From Oscillibacter valericigenes Sjm18-20 (lineage in GTDB: Bacteria > Bacillota > Clostridia > Oscillospirales > Oscillospiraceae), in contig AP012044.1 in the NCBI GenBank assembly GCA_000283575.1, forward strand, positions 3,224,001-3,288,000: DNA of 64,000 nt, in the 5' to 3' direction. Below are positions 1-7,800 of this stretch, piece by piece. A model generated the notes under the pieces. That model was given only the letters and a program-made list of their open reading frames with translations. It did no database searches and was not told where the DNA came from. Numbering within the stretch: the stretch's first letter is position 1; each line of letters starts with the position of its first letter. The position numbers and the translations under genes are program-made.

Positions 1-1013
1 ACGGTTATACCGGCTTTGGCAGTACCGGAGAGTGCAGCAACACCCACTTCAGCCTTTGCGGATAATCCATCTTCTGGTGAAAAAGCCGCTTTAGCCTCTG
101 CCTTTGCCACGCCAACACTGCCGTCTCCCTCAACGTGGACGTTGACATCATCGCTGCCCAGCTGGCCTTCGATCTGTCCGGTGATTGCCTCGGCATGCGC
201 CCCCAATGCCACGCTGAGCTGCGGTTCAAAGTTTCCATTCTGAAACAAAGCACACACGGCCTCGCCATATACTGCTCCTGTACCGACTGAACCGCTAACT
301 GAACCACTGGCTAAACCGCATTCAATCGACATGCTGCCCGCAAGCAAAGCGGCGGTGGCAGTTACATTTGCTTGGAAACCAAAATCTTTATTATGCTCAA
401 AGCTTGAAGATGCCTCTACGTTGGTATTGGTCTTAAATGTCTCGGCTGTTCCAGTTACAGTATAGTCTGCACCGAACATTCCTTCCCCTTCCGCTCTAAA
501 TCCAGCAGACCGCTTGGGTGCGGCTTGCCACAGCTGATATAGCTCATAGATCGATAGGTAGGGCGTTGTGATTGGATTCAGGAAGGACATGAAAAGCGGA
601 GACATCTGATCTTGCGCCAACCCCTTCATCCAATCAGGGTCGTATTTGCTGGATTCCCACGTTTTAAAGCTGTATTTTCCGTCCCCGCTCTGGCTGAAAT
701 TCCAGCTATACTCATCCATCGCGCCGCCGTCGACGCCATACTCTCCACAGACCGTCTGGTCGCTCTTCTGATAGCAGGACACGGCGGCACGCATGCACTC
801 CGCTAAGTTTCCCGCATGTTTCTGCTGATGCTGTAAACGCTTTTCAATTTCTTGCAGTCGATTGTTAATCTGCTCCTGCTGTCGGATCTGAAACCGCAGT
901 CCACAGCGGATTGACTTGGCCTCATCTTCCAGATTTCCCAGTTCACGGCCTATTGTCTCCATAGTCTCCCGACCTGTGTCCGCCTGAACCGGATCGATTC
1001 TAAACCGAGGCAT
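1..1013 (-). CDS. Large type VII secretion substrate candidate, 3' end outside the window
   Basis: The frame is open from an ATG at 1013 (good ribosome site GGAGAGGAGGGATGAG) to the left edge, so 337 codons are seen and the C-terminus is missing. The protein starts MPRFRIDPVQADTGRETMET and has a helical, coiled-coil-like first 90 residues (many Q, E, R), then about 240 residues rich in Gly, Ala, Ser, Thr and Val with alternating patterns that suggest repeated beta structure. The first gene after a run of WXG100 genes, with a helical N-terminus of this size, is the usual place for an LXG- or PPE-like secreted effector. That role is inferred from position and shape. No toxin motif can be read because the C-terminal end lies outside. 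Confidence 0.6.
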   Translation of the reverse strand, partial: MPRFRIDPVQADTGRETMETIGRELGNLEDEAKSIRCGLRFQIRQQEQINNRLQEIEKRLQHQQKHAGNLAECMRAAVSCYQKSDQTVCGEYGVDGGAMDEYSWNFSQSGDGKYSFKTWESSKYDPDWMKGLAQDQMSPLFMSFLNPITTPYLSIYELYQLWQAAPKRSAGFRAEGEGMFGADYTVTGTAETFKTNTNVEASSSFEHNKDFGFQANVTATAALLAGSMSIECGLASGSVSGSVGTGAVYGEAVCALFQNGNFEPQLSVALGAHAEAITGQIEGQLGSDDVNVHVEGDGSVGVAKAEAKAAFSPEDGLSAKAEVGVAALSGTAKAGIT

Positions 1014-1086
1014 CTCATCCCTCCTCTCCCCCTCTGCCTGTGATTTCAGCCGTGGGGTGGCAGGCCGCCCCACAGCCGGTCAGCGG

Positions 1087-1401
1087 TTACTGAATCACAT
1101 CAGATGACAAGGTGTTATCTTGATCCAAAATGGTGGCCTCACCCTTTTCGTATGCATCAGCCATGTTGTTCAGGTCCGTCACATGCTCCTGAATCATATT
1201 GTTCATTCGGGTAATATCATCATCTAGCTTGACAAACTTATCGTGGTAAGCCTGAGCCGCTTCACCCGTCCAAGTGGTCGAAAGCGTATTGACAATGTTT
1301 ATCATTTCTGCAGTCAGATTGCGAATCTGCTGGCCCTGCGTTCCAAACTCAGTCGCGGTGCTGCGCAGTTTTTCGGTTGCTACATTAATTTTACCTTCCA
1401 T
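1087..1401 (-). CDS. WXG100 family protein (EsxA-like)
   Basis: This 104-residue protein has the WXG100 layout: two helices joined by a turn carrying W-T-G at about residues 44-46 (STTWTGEAAQAYHDKF). Such proteins form four-helix dimers and are secreted by the FtsK/SpoIIIE ATPase EssC, or act as partners of larger substrates. It is the last of five WXG-type genes before the large substrate at 1-1013, so it may be that substrate's partner. The Shine-Dalgarno is AAGGGAGGATTTC. There is no signal peptide, as expected for the family. Confidence 0.9.
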   Translation of the reverse strand: MEGKINVATEKLRSTATEFGTQGQQIRNLTAEMINIVNTLSTTWTGEAAQAYHDKFVKLDDDITRMNNMIQEHVTDLNNMADAYEKGEATILDQDNTLSSDVIQ

Positions 1402-1431
1402 TATGAAATCCTCCCTTTCAAATCTGTCTGA

Positions 1432-1734
1432 TTAGTGATAGGTGCGATTCGAGGCGATCTCCGTGTTGGCTTGCTCCGCCTGCATATACTGCTGCAGTGC
1501 ATTCTGCAAAACTGTAATGTACTTACCGATCTCAGCATAGAAGGAGTCCATCTGCACCTTGTCCTTTTTAAACTCGCTGTCAAACTTATCCCGTGCAGCA
1601 CCCTCCCACATTCCGCACAGACTTGTCTCGGTATCCACCAGATAGTCGGTGGCGCTCTTCAGCTTGCTATTCTGCTCGTTAAGCTGATCAATGGCGCTCT
1701 GCATCTGTTGAAAGGTAATGTTGAATTGACTCAT
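1432..1734 (-). CDS. WXG100 family protein
   Basis: This 100-residue all-helical protein has W-E-G at about residues 43-45 (SLCGMWEGAARDKFDSEF), in the turn between two predicted helices. Family knowledge points to a small ESX substrate or structural partner that forms a helical hairpin dimer. It lies 30 bp upstream (in transcription order) of the EsxA-like gene ending at 1087 and 59 bp after the gene ending at 1794. The ribosome site is TAGGAGGAATTTAGT. Confidence 0.9.
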   Translation of the reverse strand: MSQFNITFQQMQSAIDQLNEQNSKLKSATDYLVDTETSLCGMWEGAARDKFDSEFKKDKVQMDSFYAEIGKYITVLQNALQQYMQAEQANTEIASNRTYH

Positions 1735-1793
1735 ACTAAATTCCTCCTAAAATTTTTATTTTCTTTTCAAAGTTCTTGACTCAACCAGAATTT

Positions 1794-2111
1794 TTATCCC
1801 CCGTAGGAACGCTCTTCTGCTATACGCAGTGCTTCCATCTCGGCGTCATACAGCCGCTTGGCGATCATGCGAATGTTGTCTGCCTGCTGGTGGAGAGCCT
1901 CGGCAGTTCCCAAAATTCCTTGCTGCAGCTCATTCTGTCTCTCCTGAAAGGCTCCGGCGCTGCTGCCCTGCCAATAGGCTGTCAGATTTTCCCGTGCCTG
2001 GCCAAGTTTTTGGTTGGCCAGTTCTTCCATCCGCTCCGCCACATCGTCAATTTTCTGAGCCTGCCGTTTTGCCTCTTCAAAGTCAAATATGATCTGAAAT
2101 GTTGAACGCAA
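1794..2111 (-). CDS. WXG100 family protein
   Basis: This 105-residue helical protein has W-Q-G at about residues 47-49 (ENLTAYWQGSSAGAFQER). The N-terminal helix is rich in E, K, Q and A, and the second half is a long amphipathic helix. It is a third distinct WXG100 paralogue in the run. Sequence identity to its neighbours is low, which suggests non-redundant partners rather than recent duplicates. The start at 2111 sits just inside the gap after the previous gene ends at 2125, so the genes are tightly packed. Confidence 0.88.
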   Translation of the reverse strand: MRSTFQIIFDFEEAKRQAQKIDDVAERMEELANQKLGQARENLTAYWQGSSAGAFQERQNELQQGILGTAEALHQQADNIRMIAKRLYDAEMEALRIAEERSYGG

Positions 2112-2124
2112 GTATTTCGCCTCC

Positions 2125-2469
2125 TCAGAAAATCACGTCGGACGAAAGGACTTCCATCCCGCTGGTATTTGCGCTTTCCACACGTTCGTACCCCGCCGCC
2201 ATCAGCCGCAGATCGTCAACGTGCGCCTGTAGTCGCTTGAACATCTCCTCCGCCCGCTTCTGACATTCCGCATAGACCGCACGGTGAAGATCCCCAGCCT
2301 CTCCCTGCCAGTATGCATCGCTGTTTTTTACCAAACTCTGCATCCGGTCAAAGCTCTCGCGCATTTCGCCCAGTTGCGTCTCCGCATCCTGTGCCTTGAG
2401 ATACATGGCCTCTGATGAGACTTTTAGAACCGCATTGCCCATACTAACTGCCTGTCCCATTTTATGCAT
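2125..2469 (-). CDS. WXG100 family protein
   Basis: This 114-residue helical protein has W-Q-G at about residues 54-56 (NSDAYWQGEAGDLHRAV). Its start overlaps the end of the upstream WXG gene by 8 bp (2462-2469), implying translational coupling. The C-terminus ends SSDVIF. The same SSDVI ending appears in the EsxA-like protein (SSDVIQ, gene at 1087), so these two may share an export or recognition tail. That last point is an inference from the two sequences. Confidence 0.88.
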   Translation of the reverse strand: MHKMGQAVSMGNAVLKVSSEAMYLKAQDAETQLGEMRESFDRMQSLVKNSDAYWQGEAGDLHRAVYAECQKRAEEMFKRLQAHVDDLRLMAAGYERVESANTSGMEVLSSDVIF

Positions 2470-2779
2470 CTCCTTCCAGCTTCAGGGAAAGAACCTTTTC
2501 ATACACTTCCTCTTCACACTGCTCATAGCTTTTTTTTGCAAACTCCATGCAGGAAATCAGATTTTCCACCTCGCCGCAAAGCTCCTGCATTGCGGTATGG
2601 TCATTCAAAAACTGTGCACGAAAAATTTCGTTTGCCGGACCATCCCACATGGTGTCCAATTCCTGGATGGTGGTGAACATCGCTTCGCTCTTTTTCTTTG
2701 CGTCCTGAACAGCTTCCGTCATCTGAACGATGTCTGTTTGCAAACATTCCGTTTCAATCTCAATACAGCTGCTACTCAC
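2462..2779 (-). CDS. WXG100-like protein
   Basis: This 105-residue helical protein has W-D-G at about residues 45-47 (ELDTMWDGPANEIFRAQF). It has several cysteines (about residues 5, 13, 68, 77, 87), unusual for the family and possibly important for pairing or redox behaviour. It is the first of the five WXG genes in transcription order. It overlaps the next gene by 8 bp and follows the 2796-3137 gene by 16 bp. Confidence 0.82.
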   Translation of the reverse strand: MSSSCIEIETECLQTDIVQMTEAVQDAKKKSEAMFTTIQELDTMWDGPANEIFRAQFLNDHTAMQELCGEVENLISCMEFAKKSYEQCEEEVYEKVLSLKLEGDA

Positions 2780-2795
2780 AGTAACCCTCCTCTGC

Positions 2796-3137
2796 TTACT
2801 TTAGAAACTCCGTGACAAATGACAAATCCACCGCCGTTCCCGGACTGTGGGGATAGTGAATGGCTGTGTCCTCATACTCTGCTTGGATGCGCCGTTCGCA
2901 GACATCATACCAGCGGGCAGTCTGCTCCAGCGCCCTCGCCTGTCTGTATGCGTACCAAGCGTGCTGCTCCAGCTTCTTTTGGCTCTTTCGAAGCAGCTCC
3001 AGCACGTTTTCGACGCCACTCAACTGCTCCAGTTTTTGAAAAATATGAGTCAGTTCCTCATTTTCTTCATCCAGCTCCCCACGAAGGCGCATCATCTGAT
3101 CGCTCACATTCATCAGCAGTTCCTGCTTGATTACCAA
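2796..3137 (-). CDS. Small helical protein of the type VII locus, function unknown
   Basis: I place the start at TTG 3137. An AAAGGAGG ribosome site lies seven bases upstream of it, and an upstream in-frame ATG pair at 3162-3167 would put that site inside the gene. The product is about 113 residues and starts VIKQELLMNVSDQMMRLRGE. It is almost all helix, with a coiled-coil pattern (residues 10-80) and many aromatic residues near WYAYRQARALEQTARWYDV. It lacks a clear central WXG turn but has WXG-like size and position, so it may be a divergent Esx-like protein or a chaperone. I do not recognise a named family. Confidence 0.7.
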   Translation of the reverse strand: MVIKQELLMNVSDQMMRLRGELDEENEELTHIFQKLEQLSGVENVLELLRKSQKKLEQHAWYAYRQARALEQTARWYDVCERRIQAEYEDTAIHYPHSPGTAVDLSFVTEFLK

Positions 3138-3234
3138 ACGGTTTCCTCCTTTCGACGGTTGCATCATACCAGTAGTTTTTCCTCTGCCGAAGTTTTTCCG
3201 ACAATCCGCGCCTTTTTTGGGATGATCGGCATCC

Positions 3235-3483
3235 TTATATCAAAAGCAACTGCCCGCCCTGCCCAATACCGTAGGCACGCAGGGTTCCGTCCCGACTCAG
3301 CAGCGTACCGCCATCCATATCGCCCAGAGAAAATAGCTCCGTTTGGGCGGGCATCGCCCGCTTTTCCCTGCGGCAGAGCATTTCTATAATTTCTTCCGTC
3401 AAAACCCGCAGGGTGGCATTTTGGTCCAGTTCAAAGTCATAGCTGCACCCCAGTGCCGGGGCATATACTTCCACCAAAATCAC
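3235..3483 (-). CDS. EsaB/YukD-like ubiquitin-fold protein
   Basis: The product is 82 residues, the normal size for EsaB/YukD, the small ubiquitin-like regulator found next to EssC in Firmicutes type VII loci. The pattern fits a beta-grasp fold: MILVEVYAP strand, a turn, a helix around VLTEEIIEMLCRREKR, then TELFSLGDMDGGTLLSRDGTL and a last strand with QGGQLLLI. EsaB has no conjugation chemistry but influences EssC-dependent secretion. The position between the EspG-like gene and the WXG run supports the call. Identification rests on size, fold pattern and context. Confidence 0.75.
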   Translation of the reverse strand: MILVEVYAPALGCSYDFELDQNATLRVLTEEIIEMLCRREKRAMPAQTELFSLGDMDGGTLLSRDGTLRAYGIGQGGQLLLI

Positions 3484-3507
3484 AGTCAGTTCCCTCCTTT
3501 AACATAA

Positions 3508-4173
3508 TTAGTCGTCCTCCGCTATCAATCTGATAGCATCCAGCGCATCGTTGGTCAGCCAACTGCGTTTTTCTGTCACGATCACGGCCCGCGCTTCTTC
3601 TGGTCCATCCAACAGTATCACTTTTTTCTCCGGCATCTGTCCGTTTGGCACCTGATACTCCAAAAGTGCTGTCGCATGGCGCCACTGAACTGCCAACGCC
3701 TGAACCGGCAACTGAAAATCGGCCTCCACTTCAGAATCCCTCCGGTATCCGTCCGGCAGATGCTCATCCAGTTCCTGCACGATACCGCGCTGGCGTAATT
3801 CTTTGATCCAGTCGCCTGCCTCCATCGGAAACAGCCGCACTGCACCCGGTTGCACCAGCAAAAATTCGTAGCCCACAGCCCCGTCCCCAAAGACATAACA
3901 CACTTGTGGCTGATCTTGCGCCAACGGCGTCAACAAGACCACCTGCCTCGGCTCCCGCAGCGGCGCTAACAATCTGGGCAGCTTCTCATCTGATATCTGG
4001 AAACCGTTCTCATCCAGTGTCAGCAGACCACGGGTGGTCAGCTGGCCGGCAGCACACAGAATCTCTCGGCGGTCAGTCGACTTCTGCCAAAATCCGTACA
4101 GGGTTTTTCCACCGGATACCCCCAACAGCACCATCAGTTCAGCGGCTGTCAAAATTGGATATTCTCCTATCAT
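3508..4173 (-). CDS. Type VII locus protein, possible EspG-like chaperone
   Basis: I choose ATG 4173, which overlaps the stop of the regulator upstream in an ATGA junction and has GGAAGGAG eight bases before it. The product is about 221 residues, starting MIGEYPILTAAELMVLLGVS. The N-terminus (ILTAAELMVLLG, then a short basic helix, GQLTTRGLLTLDENG, and LPRLLAPL) looks like the winged-helix-like start of EspG proteins, which act as cytosolic chaperones for ESX substrates in actinobacteria. The rest alternates strands and helices. The likeness is by eye only. It could equally be an unnamed clostridial T7SS family. It is soluble, with no membrane segment. Confidence 0.5.
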   Translation of the reverse strand: MIGEYPILTAAELMVLLGVSGGKTLYGFWQKSTDRREILCAAGQLTTRGLLTLDENGFQISDEKLPRLLAPLREPRQVVLLTPLAQDQPQVCYVFGDGAVGYEFLLVQPGAVRLFPMEAGDWIKELRQRGIVQELDEHLPDGYRRDSEVEADFQLPVQALAVQWRHATALLEYQVPNGQMPEKKVILLDGPEEARAVIVTEKRSWLTNDALDAIRLIAEDD

Positions 4174-4886
4174 GCATACCGCTCCTTCCATGCTTTCAAC
4201 ATGGGCTTATAAGTTCTGGACACCGGCAGAAAAATGCTTTCATCGTCCAGCCAGAGACTGCTTTTGGCCAAACTCAGTGCCCGTACATGAGCTGTGTTGA
4301 CAATATAACTCTTGTGACAGCGCAGAAAGTCTTCCGGCAGGATTTCACTCAGATGCTCCATGGTGTCATAAAAGCTCACTTCGCTATGCCGGGTTCGCAG
4401 AAAAATGTGTTTCTCCCGCGCTTCAAAATATAAGATCTCCTGATAGGGAATGCGGCGCGTTTCACCGGAAACCGAAATGGTCAGCCGCTGCTCACTATGA
4501 CTCCCCGCCAGTACGCGGAATACCTCCTGCAGTACCTCCCGCGCCTCCTCCGCCTGAAACGGGCGGAAGAGAATAGATGCGGCAAGGATTGTGGGACGCA
4601 TGTACGTTCTGGGAGACATGGTTTCATCTGCAATTAGTACCAGCAACATCTGGGCGAACCGACTGCGCAGCTGCTCTGCCGCGGACAGGCCGCCGTCTCC
4701 CGTGACATCCAGACACACCACATCCACCGATACCGCCGCTTCCATCTCATCCATCAAATTCTTCAGCCGCCCCGGGCACAGGATCTGAACATCTTCTGTT
4801 CCGCATCTGGCCAACAGCTCCCGGCACTCGCGCACCAATGTGGCCCATTCGCTTTTTTCCGAACTGTAAACTCCAATTGACCGCAT
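4170..4886 (-). CDS. LytTR-type response regulator
   Basis: The 238-residue protein has a receiver-like N-terminus (VVCLDVTGDGG around residue 55 gives the likely phosphoacceptor Asp, but other acidic-pocket residues are poorly kept). A LytTR DNA-binding domain follows from about residue 130 (IPYQEILYFEAREKHIFLRT, then LPEDFLRCHKSYIVNTAHV). No sensor kinase gene is adjacent. It lies between essC-like and the EspG-like gene and is coupled to the latter by an ATGA overlap, so it probably controls this secretion locus. The degenerate receiver suggests an input other than classical phosphotransfer. Confidence 0.88.
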   Translation of the reverse strand: MRSIGVYSSEKSEWATLVRECRELLARCGTEDVQILCPGRLKNLMDEMEAAVSVDVVCLDVTGDGGLSAAEQLRSRFAQMLLVLIADETMSPRTYMRPTILAASILFRPFQAEEAREVLQEVFRVLAGSHSEQRLTISVSGETRRIPYQEILYFEAREKHIFLRTRHSEVSFYDTMEHLSEILPEDFLRCHKSYIVNTAHVRALSLAKSSLWLDDESIFLPVSRTYKPMLKAWKERYA

Positions 4887-4889
4887 TGC

Positions 4890-7800
4890 TCAGCCCTTCC
4901 ACATTGGCAAAATCAGTTTATCCGCCTGTCCAGAAGTGACGGTAGAAGCCGCCAAAGCCTGGCCGGCTTTGCTCGTCCGGGTACGCTCCCCATACGGGAT
5001 ATTTTCAAAGGTAAATACCCTCTGCCTGTCCACTTCTCCGCCCAGATGTAACCCCGTGCGGTATCCGATAAAACTGTTGAACAGCCGTCGGCCGTTATAA
5101 TCGCTAAGTCGATCCGAATCAATGCTCGCAAAAAAGTACACTTGATGCAGCTTTCCTTTTTCAAACACATTTTCTAGGAAGCCGTTCATACTCGGAATTC
5201 CTGCTTCCGAATCCGCAGGAGCATATACATCTCTCAGAAAGCTGTCCATATCATGGATAAACACGTACCATTTTTTATAATCCATGGCTATGTAAATCTC
5301 TTCTTCGGAGATGCCGCGCTCCACCATCTGCCGCTTCTTTTGATTGCGATCCGGGTACTCCTGATACAACTCTTTCACAAAAGTGCTCAACGCCTTTCTA
5401 TCCGGTACGTAGACCGCATGCACCCCTTCGGCACAGCGTTTCAGTTCACCACCCTTGTCGATGACCACAACACGGCCGCCCTTGGCGGCAGCACTCTCTA
5501 TCAGCAGGCGCATTGCTGTGGTCCGGCCTGTTCTGGCCTTTCCGGAAATCAGATAACAGAATGTCCGGCTCAGATCCACACCATAAACGCTGGCATCCGT
5601 TTCCAGATAACCCAGCGGCAAATGCCGGTCATCCTGCAGCATCTTCCGGCAGTCCTCCAGCTTGGAAAACTCCTCCCAAACAGGATTTTTCGGAATCACC
5701 GGTACTGGCCGCGCCCAGACGCCGCTCCACACCTCATTAAGTCTGCGGCACCGAATCGCCACCTGCTCCGAAAGCTGATAGTCATCTTCCGCATCCACCG
5801 GCAGCGCTGTTTGGAATTCCAGAATCGAACCGCCAACGCCAACCAGACCGCGGCCACGGATGTTGGGTTCCGGCAGTATGGAAAAACGCATGGTACGCAA
5901 CACATCTCCGTATTTGAATTTATCTCCCATCTCCAGCGAAATGGCAGTACGAAAGTTATCTGCCAGTCGGCTAGGAATCTCCGCTGATCCAAAGCCGCCC
6001 GCCGAAACCGCCAGATATATCCCACAACTAACACCAATATTGGAAATGCGCAGTAAAATGCCGTCGTAAGCGTTATCAGTTTTTTCACGGAAGCTGCCGT
6101 ATTGATCTATGACAATCAGCACCGCTGGCAGAGTTTTCTCATGGGCCTTCACATACTGACTGTAATTGGCACCGGCAAACAGGCGCTGACGCTCTTCCAG
6201 CATTTTTTCAATCATGCGAAAAAATTTCTGCACACTGCTCAGCGCAGTATCATCCAAAACGCCGCCCACATGGGCAAGGCCGCGAAAAACGCCTAGCTTG
6301 CCGCCACCGAAATCCAGCGCATATACATTTAGGTGCGCCGGACTGTACCGGTTCACCAAACCATAGATCATGGTTTCGAGGAAGGTGCTCTTGCCGCTGT
6401 TTACAATTCCGCAGACCGCCAGATGTCCGCCTTCTGCAAAATTCACGGATAGTGGTACCTGCATCTGGTTTTCAGGAGCATCGTACAAACCAACCACCGT
6501 TTCCAGTGTCCAAGTTGCACTGCTCTCGCCCGGCCACTGTCCTACCACGCTGTCAGGAAACTGGCCCTTGGCCAGCTGCTCCAGCGACAGCTTTTCCGGC
6601 AAAGCAGGCAACCATAGCTTCATCCGGTTTTCACAGTGCTCCTTTTGAGCCACGACCGCCAGATACTCTACTACCGCATCCAGTTGAGTAATTTCCTTAC
6701 ACTCCGGCAGTTTTTCGTTCTGCACCTCCATACTCTTCGCCAGGCCTTCGGCAATCTTTTCCAGCGTCAGTCCCGGCTGCGCTGGCCACAGCGCAGACAG
6801 TTTTTGCAGCTGTCCGCGATTCCTGCTGGAATCTAGGAAGCCCGACTCAGTCAGATTCAAACGCTCCGCCGCCACGTCGGCGACTTCCGCAAGTTGCTCC
6901 TGGGGATGCGCAGCCAGATCACAGTTTAAATCTGCGGCTGCCGCCTGCAGCTGCTTTGCCAGCAGCGTGGCCCATTCGCGCTTTTTCTGCTCCTTGCGCA
7001 GCAGTTCGCTGCGGTTTCCAGCCATCACAGTACGGCCGTTATCATCCACCATCCGCGCAACAGTACTGTGGTTTTTCCGCTGCTCCGGGTCATACCGGGC
7101 TCCACTCCAGCCGGACTGGAACAACTCATATACCTCGTCATTGCCCACCTGCAGATAGCATCGGCCTGCCTGTGTAATATAGGCAGCGTCAGGTCGATGG
7201 AGCATTTCCATACTGTCCTGCCGATCCTGAACCCGTAGGCACAAGCGAAATTTGGTGTTGCTTCGAATGCTGTCATCTACAGTGCCGCCAGGCTTCTGCG
7301 TGGCAAGGATCAAATGCACACCCAGACTGCGGCCCACCTGTGCCACGCTGATGAGTTCCCGCATAAAATCTGGCTCCTCCCTCTTCAATTCCGCAAACTC
7401 ATCAATAATGATGAGCAAATGAGGAATGGAGACCGGAGCCTCCTTATTTTTGAAGAGTTTCGTATAGCCATCAATGTGATTGACGCCATACTCACTGAAA
7501 ATTCGCTGACGGCGCTGGTTCTCACTTTTGATGGACACCATGGCGCGCCTTATCTGGCTGCCGGACAAATTGGATATCTGCCCCACCGTATGGGGCAGAG
7601 CGGTAAACAGATTTGCCATACCACCGCCCTTGAAGTCGATGAGCAGAAACGCCACATCCTGCGGACTGAAGTTCACCGCCAGCGACAGGATATATGTCTG
7701 CAGCGTCTCGCTCTTGCCCGAGCCCGTGGTGCCAGCCACCAGACCGTGGGGGCCGTGGTACTTCTCATGAATATCCAGATAGCAGTCGGTGCTGCCGGCC

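Noticed and set aside
5..307. Minus-strand frame of 100 codons at the left edge
   Set aside because: It is in a different frame inside the open reading frame of the 1-1013 substrate gene, which has a proper start and continues off the edge.
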